From: Streptomyces sp. NBC_01428
Lineage (GTDB): Bacteria; Actinomycetota; Actinomycetes; Streptomycetales; Streptomycetaceae
Direction: 5' to 3'
Length of the DNA: 64,000 nt
NCBI RefSeq assembly: GCF_036231965.1
Contig: NZ_CP109499.1
Span: 4,774,001 to 4,838,000 of the forward strand
Both the position numbers and the translations under genes were made by a program. The notes under the pieces are model-generated. The model saw only the letters and a list, made by a program, of their open reading frames with translations, ran no database searches and had not been told where the DNA came from. Below are positions 52,801-61,984 of this stretch, one piece after another. The number at the start of each line of letters is the position of its first letter. The first letter of the stretch is position 1.

Positions 52801-53229
52801 CTAAGCGCCGTTGGCGGTCGCCGTGTGCCGGATCGCCTCCTCCATCGTGGTGAGGACCTCGAAGTGCGGGCCGAGTCCGGCGGCCCTGAGGATCCGCAGG
52901 TGCCAGGGCCGGACACACACCAGCGCCAGCCGGCCCTCGCGTTCGATGACCCGGCGCCGGGTCCGGCAGAGCACACCGAGTGCCGAGCAGTCGAGGAACT
53001 CCACCGGCCGCAGGTCCACGACCACCCGGGAGCCCCGGTAGGCGCTCGCGGCGTCCGTGTGCACCCGGATGTCGGGGATGACGTTCAGGTCGACGGTGCC
53101 GTGCAGCTCCACCACCGTCACTCCCCGGTCGAGACGGCTGCGCGCGTTCGGGCCCGGTGGCGGGAGGGGCCCCAGGGGCGCCGCGCCTCCGAGCGGGGTG
53201 GCGTCCGTGTGCCTGTCCTTGATGCCCAT
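52801..53229 (-). CDS. STAS-domain anti-sigma factor antagonist
   Basis: 142 residues from the ATG at 53229 (MGIKDRHTDA), behind GAGGAA; an ATG four codons upstream is possible. STAS fold: VTVVELHGTVDLNVIPDI, VVVDLRPVEFLDCSALGVL with the phosphorylatable Ser, and LRILRAAGLGPHFEVL. Members are phosphorylated by RsbW-like kinases (two such genes are at 20136 and 30309) and dephosphorylated by SpoIIE phosphatases (25682). Whether these are partners is inference. Confidence 0.88.
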   Translation of the reverse strand: MGIKDRHTDATPLGGAAPLGPLPPPGPNARSRLDRGVTVVELHGTVDLNVIPDIRVHTDAASAYRGSRVVVDLRPVEFLDCSALGVLCRTRRRVIEREGRLALVCVRPWHLRILRAAGLGPHFEVLTTMEEAIRHTATANGA

Positions 53230-53463
53230 GGCGTTCCTCATACGAGATCCCTGGCGGGAGCTGTGGCCGTCGGAACGTCACCGGGGGCAGGGGCGACGCC
53301 CGACCACCGTAGAAACATCGAGGGAGGAAGAAACGCCCAGACGCCCGATGTGTCACCCGTGTGGGTGAACGGCGCTTGCGTCCGGGCGGTGACACCCCAT
53401 GGTCGCCTCGCCCCTGTTGGTCCGATCCGGTCGATGTCAGTGCCGGGCTCTACTGTCGGTGGG

Positions 53464-54339
53464 GTGCGGCAGGTGTGGGCGTGTTCGGGGTTGCGGTGGT
53501 CGGCTGACGGGCCGGTGCTCGTGTGGAGCGGTGGGCGGGAGAGCCCGCTGGTCCGCGGGCGGCGCGTGGCGTTCGGGGTCGTGGATGGGGGTGTGCGGAC
53601 ATGCGTCGGTGCCAGGGGGAACGCGTGTGCCGTGCGCGCCGTCGTCTCCGCGCGCGGTACGGGCGCGCGCTGCGAGGACTGCGCCCGCCTGGACCGGGCG
53701 CACTCCGTGGCCGCCGACACGATGGCCGACGACCCGCGGCCTTACCGCGTGTATCTGGCGTGGTTCGGACCGGGCCTGGTGAAGGTGGGGATCACGCGGG
53801 TCGAGCGGGGTTCCGCACGGCTTCTGGAGCAGGGGGCCGTCACCTTCAGCTGGCTGGGGCAGGGGCCGTTGATGGCGGCGCGACGGGCCGAGGAGTTGCT
53901 GCGGGCCGCGCTCAGGGTGCCGGACCGGATTCCGTACACCGCCAAGCGGGCGGTGCGGGCCACCCTGCCGGGGCCCGAGGAGCGGATCGCCGGCATCGGA
54001 GAGCTGCACGCACGGGTGGGGCTGCTCGACGACTGGCCCGAGTCCCTCCGCCGCGAGCCCTTCGAACCCGTCGACCACACGGACGTGTTCGGGCTCGACG
54101 GCATGCCCCCCGCACAGGGGGTCGTCGGTGAGCTGGTGGCGGGAGGGGCGATCAGCGGTGAACTGTGCGGTGCCGCGGGGCCCGATCTGCACCTGGCGAC
54201 CGGGCGCGGAGTCCTCGTCCTCGACACCCGGCTGCTGACCGGATGGGAGCTGACCGGCGCCACGGAGGAGAGCGGTGTACGGGCCTTCCCCGTACGGGAG
54301 TTGCCCGTGGAGGCGGTGGTCCAGGACGGGCTCTTCTGA
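53464..54339 (+). CDS. DUF2797-family protein with GIY-YIG-like element
   Basis: 291 residues from the GTG at 53464; the long upstream open frame is not coding. N-terminal Cys set (WACSGLRW, RTCVGARGNACAVR, ARCEDCARLDRAHSV) suggests a zinc site. The centre, YLAWFGPGLVKVGITRVER followed by GSARLLEQGA, looks like a GIY-YIG/T5orf172 nuclease core (Y..G..KVGIT..R). The C-terminal half has no recognised domain. Activity unproved; family function unknown to me. Confidence 0.75.
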   Translation: MRQVWACSGLRWSADGPVLVWSGGRESPLVRGRRVAFGVVDGGVRTCVGARGNACAVRAVVSARGTGARCEDCARLDRAHSVAADTMADDPRPYRVYLAWFGPGLVKVGITRVERGSARLLEQGAVTFSWLGQGPLMAARRAEELLRAALRVPDRIPYTAKRAVRATLPGPEERIAGIGELHARVGLLDDWPESLRREPFEPVDHTDVFGLDGMPPAQGVVGELVAGGAISGELCGAAGPDLHLATGRGVLVLDTRLLTGWELTGATEESGVRAFPVRELPVEAVVQDGLF

Positions 54340-54455
54340 GGGACTGGTCCGGTCGCCCGGGTTCCGACCGGGGCCTGACGGACGTCGCGTCCGTGGGCCG
54401 GCCCCGTGGGGGAAGTGCTGGACGCCGGGGGACCGGCGGACGGAGAGTGGCGGAC

Positions 54456-55400
54456 ATGAGCGATCACTCTGACGTACCCGCCGGGCCACAGCCGGCAGAG
54501 CGGGCGCCCGCCCCGGCAGTGGTGCCCGGTGAGGCCGCGGAGGTCCGCGCGTTCTGGCAGGGACTTGGGCTGCCCGGACTCGTGGACGTCCACACGCACT
54601 TCATGCCCGAGCGGGTCCTGCGCAAGGTCTGGGACTACTTCGACCGCGTCGGGGAGCTGACCGGCGGCGTCGAGTGGCCCATCACCTACCGCGCCGACGA
54701 GGACGAACGGCTCGCGCTGATCAGGGAGTTCGGGGTCCGCGCCTTCACCGCGATGCTCTACCCGCACAAGGCCGGCATGGCCGAGTGGCTCAACTCCTGG
54801 GCCGTCGACTTCGCGCGCCGCACCCCGGACTGCCTGCACACCTCGACCTTCTTCCCCGAGCCGGGCGTCGACCGGTACGTGCGCGAGGCGGTCGAGGCGG
54901 GCGCACGCGTCTTCAAGGCCCATGTGCAGGTGGGGGCGTACGACCCGGGGGACGAACTCCTCGACCCGGTCTGGGGGACACTCGCCGAGGCGGGCATACC
55001 CGTGGTGATCCACTGCGGATCGGGCCCCTCGCCCGGCAAGCACACGGGACCCGGCCCGGTCGCCGGCGTCCTCGCCCGCCATCCCCGGCTGCGGCTCGTC
55101 GTCGCGCACCTCGGCATGCCCGAGTACGAGGACTTCCTCGCCCTCGCCGAGCGGTACGACGAGGTGCGGCTCGACACGACGATGGCGTTCACGGACTTCA
55201 GCGAGCGGCTCGCGCCGTTCCCCGCCGGACTGCTGCCCCGCCTCGCCGACCTCGGCGACCGGGTCCTCCTCGGCACCGACTTCCCGAACATCCCCTACCC
55301 CTATGTCCACCAACTGCGCGCCCTGGAACGGCTCGGCCTGGGGGACGACTGGCTGCGCGCGGTCTGCCACGGGAACGGGGCGCGGCTGTTCGGGCTGTGA
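54456..55400 (+). CDS. Amidohydrolase_2-type metal hydrolase
   Basis: 314 residues from the ATG at 54456. Metal-dependent TIM barrel: HxH in LVDVHTHFMPE, Lys/His in FKAHVQVG, His in PVVIHCGSGPS and VVAHLGMPEY, Asp in LLGTDFPN. Typical of PF04909 decarboxylases/hydrolases (aminocarboxymuconate decarboxylase relatives). Cytoplasmic; substrate unknown. The first 30 residues are Pro/Ala-rich and non-conserved in appearance. Confidence 0.87.
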   Translation: MSDHSDVPAGPQPAERAPAPAVVPGEAAEVRAFWQGLGLPGLVDVHTHFMPERVLRKVWDYFDRVGELTGGVEWPITYRADEDERLALIREFGVRAFTAMLYPHKAGMAEWLNSWAVDFARRTPDCLHTSTFFPEPGVDRYVREAVEAGARVFKAHVQVGAYDPGDELLDPVWGTLAEAGIPVVIHCGSGPSPGKHTGPGPVAGVLARHPRLRLVVAHLGMPEYEDFLALAERYDEVRLDTTMAFTDFSERLAPFPAGLLPRLADLGDRVLLGTDFPNIPYPYVHQLRALERLGLGDDWLRAVCHGNGARLFGL

Positions 55401-55556
55401 GGCGCCGGGACGTGCCGGCGGGCCCCGGGAAATCCACGAAGGTAAGAGCGGCACATGACCTTTCCAGGAGGTTCCTGAGAGGCGCCTGTGCGTTTCTCAG
55501 ATAAATCACAGGTTGCCGAAAGGATGCTCTCAGCGGCACCGGCCAAGGTGTCCGCT

Positions 55557-56297
55557 ATGACCACGACCTCGCCCCAGGGGCGCACCGAACTGCTGAGGCC
55601 GGACGGGAGCCCCGTCCGCGTGCTGGTGGTGGACGACGAGCTGTCGATCACCGAGCTGCTGTCCATGGCCCTCCGCTACGAGGGCTGGCAGATCCGCAGC
55701 GCGGGCGACGGGACGGGCGCGGTGCAGACCGCGCGCGAGTTCCGGCCCGACGCCGTCGTCCTCGACATGATGCTGCCGGACATGGACGGGCTGGCCGTCC
55801 TCGGGCGCCTGCGCCGGGACATGCCGGACGTGCCGGTGCTGTTCCTGACCGCGAAGGACGCGGTCGAGGACCGGATCGCGGGGCTCACCGCCGGCGGCGA
55901 CGACTACGTCACCAAGCCGTTCAGTCTCGAAGAGGTCGTGGCCCGGCTGCGTGGACTCATACGACGTGCGGGTGCCTCGGACCGGCGCTCCGAGTCCGTG
56001 CTCGTCGTCGGGGACCTCACGCTCGACGAGGACAGCCACGAGGTGTCCCGGGGCGGCGCCAACATCCACCTCACGGCGACCGAGTTCGAGCTGCTGCGGT
56101 TCCTGATGCGCAACCCGCGCCGGGTGCTGAGCAAGGCGCAGATCCTCGACCGTGTGTGGTCCTACGACTTCGGCGGCCAGGCCAACGTGGTCGAGCTCTA
56201 CATCTCGTACCTGCGCCGCAAGATCGACGCCGGGCGCGAGCCGATGATCCACACCCGGCGTGGGGCCGGCTACCTGATCAAGCCCGCCGCGTCATGA
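55557..56297 (+). CDS. OmpR-family response regulator
   Basis: 246 residues from the ATG at 55557 (MTTTSPQGRTEL); earlier in-frame starts at 55488 and 55524 are possible. Receiver: VVDDELS, phosphoacceptor Asp in VVLDMMLPDMDG, Thr in FLTAKD, Lys in YVTKPF. C-terminal winged helix: LTATEFELLRFLMRNPRRV, VVELYISYLRRKI, RRGAGYLI. Its stop overlaps the kinase ATG (ATGA). First gene of a four-gene unit ending in cell-envelope glycosyltransferases, which it may control. Confidence 0.9.
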   Translation: MTTTSPQGRTELLRPDGSPVRVLVVDDELSITELLSMALRYEGWQIRSAGDGTGAVQTAREFRPDAVVLDMMLPDMDGLAVLGRLRRDMPDVPVLFLTAKDAVEDRIAGLTAGGDDYVTKPFSLEEVVARLRGLIRRAGASDRRSESVLVVGDLTLDEDSHEVSRGGANIHLTATEFELLRFLMRNPRRVLSKAQILDRVWSYDFGGQANVVELYISYLRRKIDAGREPMIHTRRGAGYLIKPAAS

Positions 56298-57889
56298 GTG
56301 GACGACGACGGCCGCGGACGCAGGGGAGGCGAGGACAGCCGCGCACTCTGCGGACGCGGCTCGTCGTCGCGTCCGTCGCGCTGATCGCCGTCGTGTGCGC
56401 CGTGATCGGCACGGTGACGACGATCGCGCTGCGCTCCCATCTGTACGACCAGCTGAACGGCAACGTGGCCCAGATGGCCATGCGCGCGGCCGGGGGCCCG
56501 CTGGGCGACCTGCCGGGCGGTGGCGGCAGTCCGAGGCCGCCGGGCGACGACGGCATCGTCAAGGATCCCCTGGACTTCGTCACCCGGGGCCAGGCCATCG
56601 GCGCCATCGGCGCCATCGTGAAGAACGGCGACGTCACCCAAGGCGTCGTCAGCGTCGGGAAGAAGGACTCCAGCGGCGCCGAGCAGCCCACTACGGTCAA
56701 GCTCGGCGACAGCCAACTGGCCGCCCTCGCCTCCGTGGCCAAGGACGGCAAGCCGCACACCGTGGAGGTCCCGGGCCGCGGCGCGTACCAGGCGCAGTAC
56801 AAGAACGGCCCGCACGGCGCCTTCTACGTGGCCCTGCCGACCAAGGACGTCACCAACACCCTCACCACACTGATCTACGTCGAGATCAGCGTGACCGCCG
56901 CGGGCCTCGTGGCGGCCTCCCTCGCCGGAGCGGCCATCGTCACGCTGGCCCTCCGCCCCCTCCGCAAGGTCGCGGCCACCGCCACCCGGGTCTCCGAACT
57001 CCGCCTGCACACCGGGGAGGTCACGCTCTACGAGCGGGTGCCGGAGTCGGAGTCCGATCCGCACACCGAGGTCGGGCAGGTCGGGGCGGCGCTCAACCGG
57101 ATGCTCGACCACGTCCACGGAGCGCTGCACGCGCGCCAGCAGAGCGAGACGCGCGTACGGCAGTTCGTCGCGGACGCCAGTCACGAGCTGCGCACCCCGC
57201 TCGCCTCCATCCGCGGATACGCCGAACTCACCCGGCGCGGCCGGGAGGAGACCGGGCCCGACACCCGGCACGCGCTCGGGCGGATCGAGTCCGAGGCCGG
57301 GCGGATGACGCTGCTCGTGGAGGACCTGCTGCTCCTCGCGCGGCTCGACGCCGGACGGCCCCTCGAGTACGAGCAGACCGACCTCGTCCCGCTGGTGATC
57401 GATGCCGTGAGCGACGCGCGGGCGGCCGGGCGGGACCACTACTGGCGGCTCGAACTGCCCGAGGAGCCCGCGCTGGTGGCGGCGGACGCCGCACGGCTGC
57501 AACAGGTCATGGTCAACCTCTTCGCGAACGCCCGGACGCACACCCCGTCGGGCACGACCGTCACCGCGCGGGTGCACCGGCACGGGCCGTGGCTGTGCGT
57601 CGACGTCCAGGACGACGGGCCCGGCATCCCCGGCGACCTGCTGCCCCGCGTCTTCGAGCGGTTCGCGCGCGGCGACTCCTCGCGCTCCCGGGCCTCCGGC
57701 TCCACCGGTCTCGGGCTCGCGATCGTGCAGGCCGTGGCGGCGGCGCACGGGGGCGCGGTGACCGTGGACAGCGTCCCCGGCAGGACCGTGTTCACCCTGC
57801 ACCTGCCCGCGTCCGCACCCGAAACGACGTGGCAACAGCACTCACAGGCACAGCACAGCGCCACCACATGGGCACAACAGGGCGCGTGA
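56294..57889 (+). CDS. Sensor histidine kinase
   Basis: 531 residues. Two membrane spans (~22-50 and ~190-215) flank a ~140-residue extracytoplasmic sensor domain. HAMP follows, then H box FVADASHELRTPLASIRGY (phosphoacceptor His), N box VNLFANARTHTPSG, G1 QDDGPGIPGD, F box VFERFARGD and G2 STGLGLAIVQAV. All catalytic motifs intact. The last ~20 residues are Gln/Ser/His-rich (QQHSQAQHSATTWAQQ). Signal unknown; partner is the regulator just upstream. Confidence 0.92.
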   Translation: MSGRRRPRTQGRRGQPRTLRTRLVVASVALIAVVCAVIGTVTTIALRSHLYDQLNGNVAQMAMRAAGGPLGDLPGGGGSPRPPGDDGIVKDPLDFVTRGQAIGAIGAIVKNGDVTQGVVSVGKKDSSGAEQPTTVKLGDSQLAALASVAKDGKPHTVEVPGRGAYQAQYKNGPHGAFYVALPTKDVTNTLTTLIYVEISVTAAGLVAASLAGAAIVTLALRPLRKVAATATRVSELRLHTGEVTLYERVPESESDPHTEVGQVGAALNRMLDHVHGALHARQQSETRVRQFVADASHELRTPLASIRGYAELTRRGREETGPDTRHALGRIESEAGRMTLLVEDLLLLARLDAGRPLEYEQTDLVPLVIDAVSDARAAGRDHYWRLELPEEPALVAADAARLQQVMVNLFANARTHTPSGTTVTARVHRHGPWLCVDVQDDGPGIPGDLLPRVFERFARGDSSRSRASGSTGLGLAIVQAVAAAHGGAVTVDSVPGRTVFTLHLPASAPETTWQQHSQAQHSATTWAQQGA

Positions 57890-57902
57890 CGACAGTCGTT
57901 CC

Positions 57903-59456
57903 ATGCGAACCGACTCTTCTCCCGGCGACCTGCCGGCGCGGGAGCATCTCCCGGCCACAGACGCCGGTACGCCTGTCCTGGACGTAGTGATCCCCGTCTA
58001 CAACGAGGAGAAGGACCTCCAGCCCTGTGTGCTCAGACTCCACGAGCACCTCAAGCGCACGTTCCCGTACGCGTTCCGCATCACGGTGGCGGACAACGCG
58101 TCGACGGACACCACCCCGCAGGTGGCGGCGCGGCTGGCGGCCCGGCTCCCGGAGGTCGTCTCCCGCCGGCTGGAGCAGAAGGGCCGCGGCCGGGCGCTGC
58201 GGACCGTGTGGTCGGCGTCCGACGCGCCGGTCCTCGCGTACATGGACGTCGACCTGTCCACCGATCTGAACGCCCTGCTGCCGCTGGTGGCGCCGCTGAT
58301 CTCCGGACACTCGGACCTCGCGATCGGTTCGCGGCTCGCCCGCTCCTCGCGGGTGGTGCGCGGCGCCAAGCGGGAGTTCATCAGCCGCTCGTACAACCTG
58401 ATCCTGCGCGGCTCGCTCCAGGCCCGTTTCTCGGACGCGCAGTGCGGGTTCAAGGCGATCCGCCGTGACGTCGCCCAGGTGCTGCTGCCCCTGGTCGAGG
58501 ACTCCGGCTGGTTCTTCGACACCGAGATGCTCGTGCTGGCCGAACGGGCCGGGCTGCGCATCCACGAGGTGCCGGTCGACTGGGTCGACGACCCGGACTC
58601 GACCGTCCACATCGTCAGGACCGCGACGGACGACCTGAAGGGAGTGTGGCGGGTGGGACGCGCCCTCGCCGGCGGATCGCTCTCGCTCGACCGGCTCGCC
58701 CGGCCCTTCGGGGACGATCCGCGCGACCGCGAACTGACCGACGTGCCCAAGGGGCTGGCCCGCCAGCTCGTCGGCTTCTGTGTCGTGGGCGGCCTGTCCA
58801 CGCTCTTCTACCTGCTGCTCTACAGCGGCTTCCGCTCCTTCTCCGGGTCCCAGATCGCCAACGCGCTCGCGCTGCTCGTCTCCGCCGTCGCCAACACCGC
58901 GGCCAACCGGCGGCTGACCTTCGGGGTCCGCGGCCGGGGCGGCGCCGTCCGCCACCAGGCGCAGGGGCTGGTCGTCTTCGGTATCGGGCTCGTCCTGACC
59001 AGCGGATCCCTCGCCGCCCTGAACGCGGCGACGAACGATCCCGCGCACGCGACCGAACTGGCCGTCCTGATCGCCGCGAACCTCGCCGCGACCGTCCTGC
59101 GGTTCCTGCTCTTCCGCGCCTGGGTCTTCCCGGACCGGCACGACGAGCCGTCGACGTCGCCGTCGACGTCGACGCCGGCACCGTCGCCGGTGGTGGCCTC
59201 GCACCGGCCGGGCGGACACGCCGCACATCCGGCGGCGCCCCACCCGATGCCCGTACGGCCCGGCCCGCCGGCGTACCGGCCGCTGCCGCAGCGGCCGACG
59301 GCGCCCGCGACCCCGTCCTCCCCCACCCAGGCCGCGACCTCGTACGACACGGCTCCGTTCCGCGCCGGTGACGCCGCGGACCAGGGCTGGGGGGACTCGA
59401 CCATGCAGATGCAGGCAGTGCGCCCGCACGACCACGACCCGAGGAACGCGCGATGA
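57903..59456 (+). CDS. GT2 glycosyltransferase fused to a GtrA-like membrane domain
   Basis: 517 residues. Residues ~25-265 are a GT2 domain of the polyprenyl-phosphate glycosyltransferase type: DVVIPVYNEEKDL, NASTDTTPQ, YMDVDLSTDLNALLPL (DxD), GSRLARSS and QCGFKAIRRD. Residues ~285-410 are four GtrA-type membrane helices. The C-terminal ~110 residues are a Pro/Ala/Ser-rich tail. Likely makes or flips a lipid-linked sugar (as B. subtilis YkcC with GtrA) for the next gene's membrane transferase. Thirteen bp after the kinase; overlaps the next ATG. Confidence 0.88.
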   Translation: MRTDSSPGDLPAREHLPATDAGTPVLDVVIPVYNEEKDLQPCVLRLHEHLKRTFPYAFRITVADNASTDTTPQVAARLAARLPEVVSRRLEQKGRGRALRTVWSASDAPVLAYMDVDLSTDLNALLPLVAPLISGHSDLAIGSRLARSSRVVRGAKREFISRSYNLILRGSLQARFSDAQCGFKAIRRDVAQVLLPLVEDSGWFFDTEMLVLAERAGLRIHEVPVDWVDDPDSTVHIVRTATDDLKGVWRVGRALAGGSLSLDRLARPFGDDPRDRELTDVPKGLARQLVGFCVVGGLSTLFYLLLYSGFRSFSGSQIANALALLVSAVANTAANRRLTFGVRGRGGAVRHQAQGLVVFGIGLVLTSGSLAALNAATNDPAHATELAVLIAANLAATVLRFLLFRAWVFPDRHDEPSTSPSTSTPAPSPVVASHRPGGHAAHPAAPHPMPVRPGPPAYRPLPQRPTAPATPSSPTQAATSYDTAPFRAGDAADQGWGDSTMQMQAVRPHDHDPRNAR

Positions 59457-61738
59457 CGACGCAGCCCGACACGAGTACCGGGAACGGTACGGGCACGAGC
59501 GGTGCCGGAGACCCGAGTCCCGGCACGGACGCCCGGTTCGCCACCAGCCCCGCCCCCTCCTGGGGCCCGCCCGCCCCCACGCTCCCGTCCGAGCCGGTCC
59601 GCCCCGCGGCCGCGCCCGGAGCCGGTGAGCCCGCACGGCCGTTCCTCCACCGTGCCTGGCGGGGCAGGCCCGAGGACCCGCGCTGGGCGCGCCCCGCGTT
59701 CCTCGCCCTGCTGCTCGCCACCACGGTGCTGTACCTGTACGGCCTGAGCGCCTCCGGGTACGCCAACTCCTTCTACTCCGCGGCGGTCCAGGCGGGCAGC
59801 CAGAGCTGGAAGGCGTTCTTCTTCGGCTCGCTCGACTCGGCCAACGCCATCACCGTCGACAAGCCCCCGGCCTCGCTGTGGCCGATGGCCCTGTCGGTTC
59901 GGATCTTCGGTCTCAGCTCGTGGGCGATCCTCGTCCCCGAGGTGCTCATGGGCGTGGCGACGGTCGGCGTCCTGTACGCCGCCCTGCGCCGCCGGTTCGG
60001 CCCGGCCGCGGGCCTGATCGCGGGCGCGGTGCTCGCGCTCACTCCCGTCGCCGCCCTGATGTTCCGGTTCAACAACCCGGACGCGATGCTCGCGCTGCTC
60101 ATGACCGTCACGGTCTACTGCGTGATCCGGGGTCTGGAGGACGGCCGGACGAAGTGGCTCGTCTGGGCGGGCGTCGCGGTCGGCTTCGCGTTCCTCGCCA
60201 AGACGCTCCAGGCGTTCCTGATCCTGCCGCCGCTGGCCGTGCTGTACGCGGTGTGCGCGCCGGTGAGCCTGCGGAAGCGGTTCGCGCAGATCGGCCTCTC
60301 GGCGGGGGCGATGGTCGTCGCGGGCGGCTGGTGGGTCGCGATCGTCGAGCTGTGGCCCGCGTCCTCGCGCCCCTACATCGGCGGCTCGCAGAACAACTCC
60401 TTCCTGGAGCTGACCTTCGGCTACAACGGGCTCGGCCGGATCAACGGCGACGAGACCGGCAGCGTCGGCGGCGGTGGCGGCGGGGGCGGCACCGGGCAGT
60501 GGGGCGAGACCGGCTGGAACCGGATGTTCAACTCCGAGATCGGCAGCCAGATCTCCTGGCTGCTCCCGGCGGCCCTGATCCTGCTGGTGGCGGGCCTCGT
60601 CCTCACCCGGAAGGCGAAGCGGACCGACCTGACCCGCGGGTCGTTCCTCGCGTGGGGCGGCGCGCTGCTGATGACCGTGCTCGTCTTCAGCTACATGGCC
60701 GGCATCTTCCACCAGTACTACACGGTGGCGCTGGCCCCCTACATCGCGGCCGTCGTGGGCATGGGCGCGACGGTGCTGTGGGAGGAGCGCGGCAAGGTGT
60801 GGGCGTCGCTCACCCTGGCCGGGGCGGCCACCGCGTCCGCGGCCTGGGGGTACGTCCTCCTCGACCGCACCTCCGACTACCTGCCCTGGCTCAAGTGGCT
60901 CGTCCTCGTCGGCGGTCTGACCGGCGCCCTCGGTCTGATCTTCGTGACGCGGCTCGGCCGCCGGCTGGCGCTCGCGGCGGCGGCGCTGAGCTGCGCGGCC
61001 GCGATCGCGGGCCCGACCGCGTACACGCTCTCCACGGTGAACACCGGGCATTCGGGTTCCATCGTGACGGCCGGTCCGTCCGGGGCGAGCACGATGGGCG
61101 GACCCGGCGGCGGTGGCGGCATGCGCGGCGGCTTCCCCGGCGGCGGCCAGAACCAGCAGAACGGCGACGGTGCCCAGAACGGGCAGCAGGGTGGCGGCAC
61201 GGGCGGGCCCCCGACGGGCGGCACCGGCGGTTTCCCCGGCCAGAACCAGCAGGGCAACGGGAACACGCAGGGCAACGGCGGTACCCGGGGCGGGAACCAG
61301 CAGGGCGGCATGCCCGGCGGTGGCCCGGGTGAGGGCGGCATGGGCGGAGGCGGTGGCGCGGGCGGTCTGCTGAACGGCGCGAACGTCGGCTCCGCGGCCA
61401 AGGCGCTGCTGTCGAAGAACGCCGGCGACTACACGTGGGCGGCGGCGGCCATCGGCTCCCAGAACTCGGCGAGTTACCAGCTCGCCACGGGCAAGCCCGT
61501 GATGGCGATCGGCGGCTTCAACGGCACCGACCCGTCGCCGACCCTGGCCCAGTTCAAGAAGTACGTGACCGACGGGAAGATCCACTACTTCATCTCGGGC
61601 GGCGGTATGGGTGGCGGCGGGGGCGCGAGCTCCTCGGCCTCGTCCCGGATCAGCTCCTGGGTCACGGCCAACTTCAAGAAGGTGACGGTGGGTTCGGCCA
61701 CCTTCTACGACCTGACGCAGCCGACGAGCAGCAGCTGA
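59453..61738 (+). CDS. GT39/ArnT-like membrane glycosyltransferase (YkcB-like)
   Basis: 761 residues. After a disordered N-terminus (~1-70), about 11-12 membrane helices carry the PMT/ArnT layout: first-loop SANAITVDKPPASLWP, RFNNPDAMLALLMTV and PYIGGSQNNSFLELTFGYNG. Beyond ~540 an extended Gly/Asn/Gln-rich region (GFPGGGQNQQNGDGAQNGQQ) leads to an extracytoplasmic domain (DYTWAAAAIGSQNSASYQLATG, ATFYDLTQ). It probably transfers sugar from a polyprenyl carrier supplied by the GT2-GtrA protein to an envelope acceptor. Last gene of the two-component unit. Confidence 0.9.
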   Translation: MTTQPDTSTGNGTGTSGAGDPSPGTDARFATSPAPSWGPPAPTLPSEPVRPAAAPGAGEPARPFLHRAWRGRPEDPRWARPAFLALLLATTVLYLYGLSASGYANSFYSAAVQAGSQSWKAFFFGSLDSANAITVDKPPASLWPMALSVRIFGLSSWAILVPEVLMGVATVGVLYAALRRRFGPAAGLIAGAVLALTPVAALMFRFNNPDAMLALLMTVTVYCVIRGLEDGRTKWLVWAGVAVGFAFLAKTLQAFLILPPLAVLYAVCAPVSLRKRFAQIGLSAGAMVVAGGWWVAIVELWPASSRPYIGGSQNNSFLELTFGYNGLGRINGDETGSVGGGGGGGGTGQWGETGWNRMFNSEIGSQISWLLPAALILLVAGLVLTRKAKRTDLTRGSFLAWGGALLMTVLVFSYMAGIFHQYYTVALAPYIAAVVGMGATVLWEERGKVWASLTLAGAATASAAWGYVLLDRTSDYLPWLKWLVLVGGLTGALGLIFVTRLGRRLALAAAALSCAAAIAGPTAYTLSTVNTGHSGSIVTAGPSGASTMGGPGGGGGMRGGFPGGGQNQQNGDGAQNGQQGGGTGGPPTGGTGGFPGQNQQGNGNTQGNGGTRGGNQQGGMPGGGPGEGGMGGGGGAGGLLNGANVGSAAKALLSKNAGDYTWAAAAIGSQNSASYQLATGKPVMAIGGFNGTDPSPTLAQFKKYVTDGKIHYFISGGGMGGGGGASSSASSRISSWVTANFKKVTVGSATFYDLTQPTSSS

Positions 61739-61772
61739 TCCCTCGACCGACGGAACGCCCCGCGGGGCGGCA

Positions 61773-61810
61773 GGCGGTGGCCCGGAGCGAACCCGCTCCG
61801 GGCCACCGCC
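61773..61810 (+). terminator. Terminator of the two-component/glycosyltransferase unit
   Basis: Perfect 17-bp stem (GGCGGTGGCCCGGAGCG at 61773-61789 with its complement at 61794-61810), loop AACC. Confidence 0.9.
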
Positions 61811-61947
61811 CGTTCGCACGGGTCGAGAACGGTGGCGGTCCGGCTCCGGGACGCCTGTCCTGGACCGGCTCCGGGGCAGGCGGCGGACCGGCTCGGGGCG
61901 GGCGGCGAGCGGGCCGTTCCAGCGGCGGGCGCCCCCGATAAACCGCG

Positions 61948-61981
61948 TTGTACGCCGTATAGCGACTGTTCTACGGTGTAC
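61948..61981 (+). promoter_or_regulatory. Leaderless promoter with TetR-type operator
   Basis: TTGTAC at 61948-61953 and TACGGT at 61972-61977 (18-bp spacer) place the transcription start at or next to the ATG at 61985. The dyad GTACGCCGTA (61950-61959) / TACGGTGTAC (61972-61981), one mismatch, overlaps both hexamers. A TetR gene begins at 63688. Confidence 0.55.
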
Positions 61982-61984
61982 GGC

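Noticed and set aside
58820..61819. 999-codon minus-strand open frame
   Set aside because: Antisense of the GT2-GtrA and GT39 genes, Arg/Gly-rich without domains.
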